This document shows, piece by piece, positions 1-7,496 of a stretch of DNA of 64,000 nt. The DNA lies in assembly GCF_900113525.1 (NCBI RefSeq), contig NZ_FOPP01000007.1:62001-126000 (forward strand), read 5' to 3'. The notes beneath the pieces were generated by a model. The model saw nothing but the letters and a program-made list of their open reading frames with translations. It made no database searches and was not told the origin of the DNA. This stretch comes from Pedobacter insulae. Lineage in GTDB: Bacteria; Bacteroidota; Bacteroidia; Sphingobacteriales; Sphingobacteriaceae. The position numbers and the translations under genes are program-made. Within the stretch, counting starts at the first letter, position 1, and each line of letters opens with the position of its first letter.

Positions 1-1669
1 AACACAACCCATGGTGTATATCGTATCGCATACCTGGCCAATGAGGTGGAACAAGCCAGGAATTAAAGATAGCATTGTAGTTTATTCAAATTGTGATGAA
101 GTTGAACTTTTCAATGATGTCAACGGTCAATCGCTTGGAAAAAGAAGCCGAGATGCTATCGGTACGCACTTTCAATGGAATAAACCCAACATTCAATATA
201 ATGTATTATATGCAGTTGGGTATGTAAATGGTAAGCCGGTAGCAAAGGATGAAATTGTGTTAAATAATCTGCCACAAGCCCCTCAATTCAATAAATTGTA
301 TCAAGGCAACGTTAGTTCAGCAACAAAAGAAGGCTATCATTATTTATATCGAGTAAATTGTGGCGGACCAGCATATACAGATAAGAGCGGTCATAAATGG
401 TTGGCCGATAAGCAACTTTCTGGAAAAGATCGTTTTGGCTCAACTTCGTGGACGAAAAATTTCCCAGGGGTACCATCATTTTTTGCTAGTCAGCGCCGAA
501 CGTTTGACCCGATTAAAGGCACAACAGATTGGCCACTTTTTCAAAGCTTTAGATATGGCCGACAGCAATTGAAATATCATTTCCCATTAAAAGATGGAGA
601 CTATCTAGTGGAGCTTTACTTTATCGAACCATGGCTGGGAACGGGTGGCGGGATGGATGCAACAGGGATGCGCTTATTTGATGTGGCTATTAACGATAAA
701 TTGGTGTTGAACGATGTGGATATTTGGAAAGAAGTTGGTCATGATGCTTTGTTAAAGAAACTCATTAAAACAACAGTTAAAGGTGGTTTGTTGACTATTT
801 CCTTCCCAGAAGTTAAAGTTGGCCAAGCAGTAATTTCTGCCATTGCAATTGCCAGTTTAAACAAACACCTCAAACCCGCATTAGAAAGTAAGTCCTTAAT
901 AGAAAGTAAAGTCCTTAAAGCTTCGACATGGTTGGATGTGGGAAACCTTCAATACCAGCAGAGCGATATTCAGTTTACCGCTCTCCCATCAAATTTGTAT
1001 GGTGCCGAATGGATCCAGACTTCGTTAGAAAGCAATGCGGGCATTAATTTTAAAGTAACCGATTTAACGGATGTATTTATCGGTGTTAGCAGGCGATATC
1101 ACAAGGAAATTCCACAAGGTTTTGAAGACACTAAAACCACTATTAAGAATAGCCTAAACGAAGAATTTTCCGTATTGCGTAAGCGCTTTGAAAAGGACCA
1201 AAATGTGGTATTGCCTAATAACGTGGCTGCTGTTGCAGTGTTGGCGCCCACACAGCTCGAGCCGGCTTATGATTTAAAAGCTGTAACCACTTATAAGGCT
1301 ACGGATGCGGCTTTGAAGGGAAAGCATATCGTCAAGGAGGATTTGATGGGCAGACAGAGAGTTGTCTTTAAAGAGCAAACAGGAGATGTGCTGGAATGGT
1401 CTGTTACGGTGGGCGTAGCAGATACTTACTCTTTAACGTTAAAATTTCATAACCCCTTTCAAGATAACTTACAAGCAACGCTGGAACTTTTAAGCGCAGA
1501 TGGAACGCTGATGAAAACTGAGGAAGTTGTTTTAACACCAACCAAAGAAGGAAAGTGGAATTATTTTTCGACTAACTCTGGCTCCATGATCAATGCCGGA
1601 ACCTATAAAGTTAGGTTAACAGCTATCAATGCTAAGGGCTTATTTATTGATGCATTGGATGTTCAGTAA
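1..1669 (+). CDS. GH2-family glycosidase, C-terminal part (DUF4982 + malectin-like), 5' end outside window
   Basis: This is the 3' portion of a secreted GH2-type beta-glycosidase; the reading frame is open from base 2, so the gene starts before the window. The visible part begins with a DUF4982-type Ig-like domain (about the first 90 residues), with the SNCDEVELF and LNGQ/LGK-like pattern that follows the TIM barrel in Bacteroidetes GH2 enzymes. A malectin-like carbohydrate-binding domain follows (residues about 105-290, YRVNCGGPAYTD start). The last 250 residues form a further beta-rich region ending in a carbohydrate-binding-module-like fold. The catalytic glutamates are not in the window, so activity cannot be judged. 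The ATG at base 11 is internal and not the real start. A symporter gene follows about 100 bp later in the same direction. Confidence 0.8.
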   Translation, partial: TQPMVYIVSHTWPMRWNKPGIKDSIVVYSNCDEVELFNDVNGQSLGKRSRDAIGTHFQWNKPNIQYNVLYAVGYVNGKPVAKDEIVLNNLPQAPQFNKLYQGNVSSATKEGYHYLYRVNCGGPAYTDKSGHKWLADKQLSGKDRFGSTSWTKNFPGVPSFFASQRRTFDPIKGTTDWPLFQSFRYGRQQLKYHFPLKDGDYLVELYFIEPWLGTGGGMDATGMRLFDVAINDKLVLNDVDIWKEVGHDALLKKLIKTTVKGGLLTISFPEVKVGQAVISAIAIASLNKHLKPALESKSLIESKVLKASTWLDVGNLQYQQSDIQFTALPSNLYGAEWIQTSLESNAGINFKVTDLTDVFIGVSRRYHKEIPQGFEDTKTTIKNSLNEEFSVLRKRFEKDQNVVLPNNVAAVAVLAPTQLEPAYDLKAVTTYKATDAALKGKHIVKEDLMGRQRVVFKEQTGDVLEWSVTVGVADTYSLTLKFHNPFQDNLQATLELLSADGTLMKTEEVVLTPTKEGKWNYFSTNSGSMINAGTYKVRLTAINAKGLFIDALDVQ

Positions 1670-1767
1670 TAAGATAATATACTACAATACCTAGGCAAAA
1701 TCTAATATTAATATTATATATTCTGCATTGATATTTGTTTAATCCAATTATAAACGAGCAACCAAAA

Positions 1768-3324
1768 ATGAAGGGTCTTCCAATTCTTGATCTTGCGATT
1801 ATAGTCATTTACCTGATGGGAATGATTTTGGTTGGCGTGTATTTTTCCAGAAAAAATAAAAGCTCTGAGCAGTTTACCAAAGCAGCCGGACTCATCCCCG
1901 GATGGGCAATAGGTATGTCTATTTATGCCACCTTTTTAAGTAGCAATACATTTATAGGAGTGCCAGGAAAAGCATTCGGAGGTAACTGGAATGCGTTTGT
2001 GTTCAGTATTTCCATGCCCTTAGCCGCTTGGATCGCAGCTAAATATTTCGTTCCATTTTACCGAAACACCGGAGAGATCTCTGCTTATACTCATTTAGAA
2101 AACCGCTTCGGTTCTTGGGCTAGGGCCTATGCGGTGGTTTGTTTCCTGCTAACCCAGTTGGCGAGAATGGGCTCGATATTTTTCGGAATAGCGCTAAGTC
2201 TCCAGGCTTTAACGGGCTATTCTATGCAAATGATCATGATCGTAATGGGAATATGTATCATTATTTACACGGTAATGGGAGGTATTGAGGCGGTAATTTG
2301 GACAGAAGTAGTTCAGGCAGTTGTTATTACCCTAGGAGCACTTTTAATTTTATATCTCATCATTAGCAATATGGATGGAGGAATAGCCAAGGTGGTGGCA
2401 ATAGGGGCAAAGGATGAGAAATTTAGTCTTGGAAGTCTTACACCCAATTTAACCATATCTTCCTTTTGGGTAGTACTGTTATATGGCTTTTTTATCAATC
2501 TTAATAATTTCGGTATGGACCAAAATTATGTACAACGTTATCATACAGCTTCTTCTAATAAAGCAGCTTCCAAATCCATTTGGCTTTGTGTATGGTTGTA
2601 CATTCCGGCATCCTTGTTGTTTTTTATAATCGGTTCCTGTTTGTACGCTTATTATGAAGTTAACCCCGATTTAGTTTTGGCCGTTAAACATCAGGTTGCA
2701 GTTGAACGTTTACCCTCCGGTGCATCGACCGCAGAAATTTTAAAGTTGCAAAACTCTCTGGGTCCTGCCGACTACGGTGATAAAATTATGCCACATTTTA
2801 TGGTTACAAAAATTCCAATAGGGGTGGTGGGATTGATAATTTCTGCGGTTTTATCTGCTGCGATGAGTACCATTAGCTCAGGAATGAATTCCTCGGCCAC
2901 TGTTTTTTCAGTAGATATTTATAAAAGATATATTAAACCTGACGTAACCGAGCGGCAAAATTTGTCTCTCTTGCATATCGCAACTATAGCATTTGGCCTC
3001 TTAGGAATGATTGCCGGTATTGCGATGATCGGAGTGAAAAGCATTTTAGATGTATGGTGGGAATTGTCGGGTATTTTTGCAGCCGGTATGCTGGGATTGT
3101 TCTTATTGGGTATTATTAGTAGGCAAACTAAAAACCATGAAGCTATTACAGCAACAATTGTGGGAATTGTGGTAATTATTTGGATGACATTTTCTTATTT
3201 ATTACCGCCCGCATATGAAACGTTCAGAAATCCACTCCACAAGAATATGATTATTGTGGTTGGTACTTTAACTATCTTCTTAACAGGTTTATTAATAACG
3301 AAAATGAAGAAACTAAAGGGTTAA
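1768..3324 (+). CDS. Sodium:solute symporter (SSS family)
   Basis: An inner-membrane Na+-coupled sugar or sugar-acid transporter with about 13-14 predicted hydrophobic helices. The first helix is the segment ILDLAIIVIYLMGMILVG, and the core contains the SSS-typical stretch of serines and glycines around AAMSTISSGMNSSATVFS. The frame extends upstream to a TTG at 1735, but the ATG at 1768 gives the usual SSS N-terminus (MKGLPILDLAI) and is preferred. It lies between a GH2 gene and a DapA-family gene, suggesting it imports the sugar or sugar acid that the next enzyme processes. It is a paralogue of the symporter at 40929-42515. The substrate cannot be told from sequence. Confidence 0.9.
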   Translation: MKGLPILDLAIIVIYLMGMILVGVYFSRKNKSSEQFTKAAGLIPGWAIGMSIYATFLSSNTFIGVPGKAFGGNWNAFVFSISMPLAAWIAAKYFVPFYRNTGEISAYTHLENRFGSWARAYAVVCFLLTQLARMGSIFFGIALSLQALTGYSMQMIMIVMGICIIIYTVMGGIEAVIWTEVVQAVVITLGALLILYLIISNMDGGIAKVVAIGAKDEKFSLGSLTPNLTISSFWVVLLYGFFINLNNFGMDQNYVQRYHTASSNKAASKSIWLCVWLYIPASLLFFIIGSCLYAYYEVNPDLVLAVKHQVAVERLPSGASTAEILKLQNSLGPADYGDKIMPHFMVTKIPIGVVGLIISAVLSAAMSTISSGMNSSATVFSVDIYKRYIKPDVTERQNLSLLHIATIAFGLLGMIAGIAMIGVKSILDVWWELSGIFAAGMLGLFLLGIISRQTKNHEAITATIVGIVVIIWMTFSYLLPPAYETFRNPLHKNMIIVVGTLTIFLTGLLITKMKKLKG

Positions 3325-3355
3325 ATAACTAATTTTTATTATAGAGTTAAAAAGA

Positions 3356-4288
3356 ATGGAAAACTCCCAAAAAGGGTTCATCCCGGTCATGCTCACGCCT
3401 TTTTTGAGCAACGGAAATATCGATTATAAAGCGTTAACACAGCTTACAGAAATTTATTTGCAAGCCGGGGCAGCGGGTTTATTCGCCAATTGTTTGTCGA
3501 GCGAAATGTTCGAGTTAAGCGACCTGGAACGGATCCAGGCTATCAAACATGTGATTAATGTTGTGGGTGGCGAAGTGCCTGTAATTGCAACTGGTACATT
3601 TGGAGGTGCGATTTCCAAACAGGCAGATTTCGTAAAAAAGGTGAATGAGGTAGGCGTAGAAGCTGTTATTGCCATTAGTAGTTTATTGGCGCAAGAACAT
3701 GATAACGATGATGTTTTTGAAAACAATGTTTTTGAGTTGCTAAAGCAAACAGATCAGATCCCTATCGGTTTTTATGAATGTCCGGTGCCTTATAAAAGGG
3801 TTTTAAAACCTCAGCAACTTCAACAATTTGTACGAACAGGCAGGGTAATTTACCATAAAGATACCAGCTTAGAGCTGAGCCAGATTAAAGAAAAGATTAA
3901 ATTAACTAAAGGCTATAAATTTGGCTTGTATGATGCGTATATGGTACATGCTGTCGACTCACTGAAGGCAGGGTCTGCAGGTTTATCTTGCATTCAAGGC
4001 AATTATTTCCCCGAGTTAATTGTGTGGTTATGCGATCATTATAATGATACAAATTTAGCCGAGGAAATAAGTATTGTTCAACAATTTATTATTGATAACA
4101 TGGATGTGATGCATGATGTTTATCCAATAGTATCTAAATATTTCTTACAAAAAAGAGGTTTAAATATCTCCACTTTTACCAGAAGGGAGGTAGGTTCTTT
4201 TACACCCAAAGTTGTAAAAAAAGTTGAAAAACTGTTTGATGATTATACGGCTTTGCTAAGTGATATCAATATCCAGGTTTATATTTGA
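3356..4288 (+). CDS. Dihydrodipicolinate synthase / N-acetylneuraminate lyase superfamily protein
   Basis: A cytosolic class I (Schiff-base) aldolase or dehydratase of about 310 residues, the usual length for the DapA/NanA family. The family's catalytic tyrosine is visible in FYECP (Tyr140) and the Schiff-base lysine in IYHKDTS (Lys168). The usual GTTGE loop is replaced by CLSSE near residue 48, so it is not a housekeeping DapA. Members near PULs cleave or dehydrate 2-keto-3-deoxy sugar acids. With the upstream symporter it may process a keto-deoxy acid released from pectin (for example Kdo or Dha of rhamnogalacturonan II); that substrate is inference. The gene converges on the TPR gene and overlaps its 3' end by 10 bp. 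Confidence 0.85.
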   Translation: MENSQKGFIPVMLTPFLSNGNIDYKALTQLTEIYLQAGAAGLFANCLSSEMFELSDLERIQAIKHVINVVGGEVPVIATGTFGGAISKQADFVKKVNEVGVEAVIAISSLLAQEHDNDDVFENNVFELLKQTDQIPIGFYECPVPYKRVLKPQQLQQFVRTGRVIYHKDTSLELSQIKEKIKLTKGYKFGLYDAYMVHAVDSLKAGSAGLSCIQGNYFPELIVWLCDHYNDTNLAEEISIVQQFIIDNMDVMHDVYPIVSKYFLQKRGLNISTFTRREVGSFTPKVVKKVEKLFDDYTALLSDINIQVYI

Positions 4289-5082
4289 TTTTCCGACTTC
4301 TGTTTATATTGATCTCCTTTAAATTTGTTGCCCATTAAATAATATACTTCACTTATATACTTGTAATATTTTATCAGATCCTTGTGACCTTCTCCTCTTT
4401 GAATGAGTTTGTTTTTCAATGCTCTTTCAAAATATCCCAAGGAGGTGCCATATTCTTTTTTCTCTCGATAGGCATTGCCTAAGCCTTCGTAAGATCCAAT
4501 AATTTCGGCACTTGTTTCTCCCAAAATCTTCTCCCTTATCTTCAATGCTTCAAGATGAGCCGCTATGGATTTATCAATCTCCTTATTGTTTCGGTGAACG
4601 TTGCCTATGTTGCCGTAACTCGTTGCCACATCGGTATGGTAATCTCCTAGCTTTAGCCGTCGAATAGAAAGCGCCTTGTAATGATAAACTAAAGATTGGT
4701 CGTATTTTGCTAGCGCATTATAAATTACACCCAGACTAATATAAGTCGTAGCAATTGCTAAATTATTAGAATCAAGTGACTTCAACCCTTCACCTAAGGC
4801 TTTATCCAAATAAACTTTAGCTTTTTCATACGCGTCGCCCCGTGTTAGTATTACCCCAATCTGATTGTAAGAATCTACAAATTTTTCAATATTTCCGAGA
4901 TTTTGAAATTGAACAGCAGCCTTTTCATAATAAATTAATGCACTGTCTGTTTTCATATTTTTCCGAAAATCAGCTGCTTTAATAAAATAGCTGTCGGCAA
5001 CTGGGTTTCCTTGCCCATTTACACTATTCATAAGGGTGAATACGCTTATAATATTGCATCCGATCATAACTAGTTTTCGCAT
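4279..5082 (-). CDS. Secreted tetratricopeptide-repeat protein
   Basis: A TPR scaffold protein, probably periplasmic or surface-exposed. The frame opens at 5118, but the methionine at 5082 gives a proper signal peptide (MRKLVMIG..., cut near VNGQ), so that start is used; it also removes an overlap with the upstream gene. The rest carries about five 40-residue repeats of kinesin-light-chain type, seen as repeated ATSYGNIGNVH, GSYEGLGNAYRE and TYISLGVIYN helices. In Bacteroidetes such repeats often precede a histidine kinase or HTH domain. Here the protein ends after the repeats, so it is either a stand-alone scaffold or a shortened sensor. No link to pectin use is evident. Confidence 0.8.
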   Translation of the reverse strand: MRKLVMIGCNIISVFTLMNSVNGQGNPVADSYFIKAADFRKNMKTDSALIYYEKAAVQFQNLGNIEKFVDSYNQIGVILTRGDAYEKAKVYLDKALGEGLKSLDSNNLAIATTYISLGVIYNALAKYDQSLVYHYKALSIRRLKLGDYHTDVATSYGNIGNVHRNNKEIDKSIAAHLEALKIREKILGETSAEIIGSYEGLGNAYREKKEYGTSLGYFERALKNKLIQRGEGHKDLIKYYKYISEVYYLMGNKFKGDQYKQKSENQI

Positions 5083-5086
5083 CGCT

Positions 5087-5521
5087 TTACTTGTTTGGAT
5101 TGCTGTTTTGAACCCCATAGCTTATGGCAGCTTTAAGGATATCTATGTTAATATCTTTAAGCGTTTTAAATTTAATGCAATATCCGCTTACACTTGCCTT
5201 GCCAAGCGTTTTTCCAAAGGTAGCCGCTAAGTAATTCTTATCTTCAATCCCAAGAACATAAATTGAGATTCCAGTAGTATTTGCACTTAAACCGATCTGA
5301 TAAAACTCTTTGGTTTTTCCATCAGCGTAGCGGATGGAATAAGCCCCATATCCAATACTTGGATTTGAAACAACTTTATTGTTGCTATCGGTGCCATCTA
5401 AAAACCATAATTTGCTTGTTGGTAATAATTTAAGAATACTATCGTGAAGCGCTAACATATCGCTACGCTTCGGTTCAGATTGACTATTGATATAATTTTG
5501 AATTTGTTCCTGTAGTTTCAT
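5087..5521 (-). CDS. DUF1801 domain-containing protein
   Basis: A small soluble protein of 144 residues with the DUF1801 (YdhG-like) fold over nearly its whole length. Visible hallmarks are the N-terminal helix with DMLALHDSILKLLP, the central GYGAYSIRYADGK strand and the C-terminal CIKFKTLKDIN segment. The family's biochemical role is unknown. It lies just upstream of the TPR gene on the same strand, and an SRPBCC remnant lies upstream. DUF1801 and SRPBCC (AHSA1-like) genes are often neighbours in Bacteroidetes, which fits this small island being unrelated to the PUL. Confidence 0.8.
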   Translation of the reverse strand: MKLQEQIQNYINSQSEPKRSDMLALHDSILKLLPTSKLWFLDGTDSNNKVVSNPSIGYGAYSIRYADGKTKEFYQIGLSANTTGISIYVLGIEDKNYLAATFGKTLGKASVSGYCIKFKTLKDINIDILKAAISYGVQNSNPNK

Positions 5522-5585
5522 CTCAATAGTAAGTATTTTAATTTAAGTACAATATAGTGATTTCAAACAATTGCTAAGGCAATTC

Positions 5586-5729
5586 TTACTGTGCTAATAG
5601 ATTTTCCAAATAATCTAGTGTAGCCGTAAATCCTTCTTTGAAGCCCATTTCTATCATTTTCTCCATGCGTTCAAGTGAGTCGTTTTTGATAACAATACTA
5701 ATAATGTGTATTTCCAAGGTATAATTCTT
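5586..5729 (-). pseudogene. C-terminal remnant of an SRPBCC/AHSA1-like protein
   Basis: Between the DUF1801 and SRPBCC genes a minus-strand frame of 47 codons plus stop encodes a tail containing [11 protein letters not shown] and [10 protein letters not shown]. This is the typical C-terminus of activator-of-Hsp90-ATPase-like SRPBCC proteins, where MGFKEGF followed by a leucine-rich helix ends the domain. The frame is closed upstream by a stop at 5730-5732 and has no start codon or N-terminal two-thirds. The break lies about 20 bp from the tandem/inverted repeat at 5749-5848. I read it as a degraded gene cut off by a deletion or repeat insertion. Confidence 0.6.
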
Positions 5730-5748
5730 TTAAAGACGAGCTACAGTT

Positions 5749-5848
5749 CAAGTAGGCATCAAGTAGGCATCAAGTAGGTATCAAGTAGGTATCAAGTGGT
5801 CTTTCGCACTACATTAAACTTACTTGATACCTACTTGATGCCTACTTC
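5749..5848. repeat. 11-bp tandem repeat with perfect 25-bp inverted copy
   Basis: Four full tandem copies of an 11-bp unit lie at 5749-5792: two of CAAGTAGGCAT, then two of CAAGTAGGTAT, followed by a partial fifth. A 37-bp spacer later, the sequence runs back as its reverse complement. Bases 5823-5847 are a perfect reverse complement of 5761-5785 (25 bp). Transcribed, this would form a long stem. It sits in the largest gene-free stretch of the window (5522-5876), beside the broken SRPBCC remnant. It is unrelated to the GCGAGGCACGAAGCAAT palindromes elsewhere in the window. Confidence 0.85.
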
Positions 5849-5876
5849 ATGCATAGTATCTTATCAACTTTTTTTA

Positions 5877-6356
5877 CTATTGATTAATTATTAAGGACCG
5901 CCATTTGTCAGTTTCTGCAAATTCTTTGATAATGCTGTTCCTTTCTATTAACAATTTCCTCAAATAGTTAGTCAATACGAGTCTGTTAAACAACTGACCA
6001 AACACGCCGTATGGCGATTCGAATTCAAAAATGTCATGCATCATTACCTTACCTGAAACTTGTTCAAATTTATGCTCGTGATAAATCGATTTGAAAGCTC
6101 CATTTAGCTGCTCATCAACAAAATAATATGGTCTTTCAAAAGCGGTAATTTTTGAGGTGAGCTTTTGTTTAATTCCAAAATGAGTAGCTTGCCAGGTTAC
6201 CACTTCATTTAAGCCTATTAGCCCAGAGGTTACGCCAGCAATCGCTTCTTCATTGGTTTTGGCTGTTGATATTTTGTGCAGGTCGATGCTACGGGCAAGG
6301 TCAAAGCAAACATCAATAGTGGATTCAATTGCTGTTACAAGTTCAATTTTCGGCAT
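5877..6356 (-). CDS. SRPBCC-family protein
   Basis: A 159-residue soluble protein with the START-like SRPBCC fold (ligand-binding helix-grip). The sequence starts with the beta-1/helix pattern IELVTAIESTIDVCFDLARSIDLH, has the central strand VVTWQATHFGIKQKLTSKI, and ends with FGQLFNRLVLTNYLRKLLIERN. These features match the Bacteroidetes 'cell division inhibitor/polyketide cyclase-like' SRPBCC subgroup. No function can be assigned. It lies 34 bp downstream of the AraC gene on the same strand and is probably co-transcribed with it. Confidence 0.75.
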   Translation of the reverse strand: MPKIELVTAIESTIDVCFDLARSIDLHKISTAKTNEEAIAGVTSGLIGLNEVVTWQATHFGIKQKLTSKITAFERPYYFVDEQLNGAFKSIYHEHKFEQVSGKVMMHDIFEFESPYGVFGQLFNRLVLTNYLRKLLIERNSIIKEFAETDKWRSLIINQ

Positions 6357-6390
6357 TCAGGATAGTTTAAATGTTTCTTTTCGATGGGTT

Positions 6391-7257
6391 CTAATTCAAA
6401 TATTTCCTTTTGTAATCTAAGGGTGTCATTCCGGTAACTTTTTTAAAATGCCTATAAAAATTAGAAACATTATTAAATCCACAATTAAAGCAGATCATTT
6501 CGGTCGGGAGCTTGTTCTCAATTAAAAAACGGCAGGCGTGACTGACCCTTATTTCAATCAAAAAATCATAGTATGTTTTTTTTGTCATCAATTTAAAATA
6601 CCTGCAAAACGAAGTTATACTTAAATTACTCAAAGACGCAACTTCTTCTAAGCTAATGTCTTTCTTGTAATTGGTTAAGGTATAGGTACAGATTTTATTA
6701 ATACGGAGGGTTTCAGACTCGTTCGACTGGTAAAAGGTGCTTTTTGTAGTTATCGTTTCAAATTCATCTGTTTCCGCTAATGTCTTAAGAATGGTTAACA
6801 AAATGATCACTCGATCTAGATTGGTAGCATGTACCGCTGTCTCCATCAACGTGGCAAGTGTCTCCTTCGTTTTGCCGTGAATGACCATGCCGCTTTTTGC
6901 TCGTTCAAATAATTTAGGAATGAGATAGGCTTCAGGTAAATTTAACAAATGTTTGCCCAAACAATCGGGTAAAAAATGGATAACCATAGCCTCTACATTT
7001 AGCTCGGGATTGTTCTGGAAATATTCATCCTTACAACGCCAGGTATGCGGCAAGTTTTCGCCTAATAATACCATTTCATCCGAAGTGAAATTGCTGATGT
7101 TGTCGCCAATGAAACGTACGCCTTCGCCCTTAATATTATAATGCAATTCCAGCTCGGGATGGTAATGCCAAACTGTTCCAAAATCTGGTTTAATATCATG
7201 CCTGATGCTGAACGAACTTTGGAGCGTAACTGGAACTTTGTGAAAATGTGGTTTCAT
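6391..7257 (-). CDS. AraC-family transcriptional regulator (cupin + HTH)
   Basis: A 288-residue one-component regulator. Residues about 20-90 form a cupin-like sensor (GTVWHYHPELELHYNIKGEG, then ENLPHTW). Residues about 190-288 form the double helix-turn-helix AraC DNA-binding domain (EVASLSNLSITSFCRYFK, then CFNCGFNNVSNFYRHFKKVTG, ending TPLDYKRKY). It is divergent from the isomerase/SusCD operon with a 239-bp shared intergenic region, so it is the best local candidate to control that operon in response to a released sugar. That role is inferred from position only. No hybrid two-component regulator or ECF sigma/anti-sigma pair, the usual SusCD regulators, is present in the window. Confidence 0.9.
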   Translation of the reverse strand: MKPHFHKVPVTLQSSFSIRHDIKPDFGTVWHYHPELELHYNIKGEGVRFIGDNISNFTSDEMVLLGENLPHTWRCKDEYFQNNPELNVEAMVIHFLPDCLGKHLLNLPEAYLIPKLFERAKSGMVIHGKTKETLATLMETAVHATNLDRVIILLTILKTLAETDEFETITTKSTFYQSNESETLRINKICTYTLTNYKKDISLEEVASLSNLSITSFCRYFKLMTKKTYYDFLIEIRVSHACRFLIENKLPTEMICFNCGFNNVSNFYRHFKKVTGMTPLDYKRKYLN

Positions 7258-7285
7258 CTCTATTTATTAAAAAATAATAAATTTT

Positions 7286-7293
7286 TACTTTTG
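7286..7293 (+). promoter_or_regulatory. Candidate Bacteroidetes -7 element in the AraC/isomerase intergenic region
   Basis: TACTTTTG fits the Bacteroidetes sigma-70 -7 consensus TAnnTTTG and faces the isomerase/SusCD operon. It lies about 200 bp upstream of the start codon, which would give a long leader, and no clear -33 TTG is placed at the usual distance. It could be fortuitous in this AT-rich region. Confidence 0.25.
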
Positions 7294-7496
7294 CGAACTC
7301 AATTGGCTTTGGCAAATCATAAATGTATTAAGATTAAAGATAGGGGGTTTTAAGATAACATCCTATATTAATTTGATAAATAAATAGAATAAATAGTGTT
7401 TTTGATTATTGAGTTTTGTATATAGCCTATTAGGCAACAACCAAAATATAAACCGACAAACTCTTTCTATATAAATTGTTTGTTCATTAATGAATT

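Noticed and set aside
1735..1767. TTG start for the first symporter
   Set aside because: It adds 11 residues not typical of the family; ATG at 1768 gives the standard N-terminus.
3454..3726. Minus-strand 90-codon frame opposite the DapA-family gene
   Set aside because: Low-complexity Ser/Thr/Ala-rich translation mirroring the plus-strand enzyme; not a gene.
5749..5848. Possible CRISPR-like array
   Set aside because: The unit is 11 bp with no spacers between copies, it is mirrored as an inverted repeat, and no cas genes are nearby.
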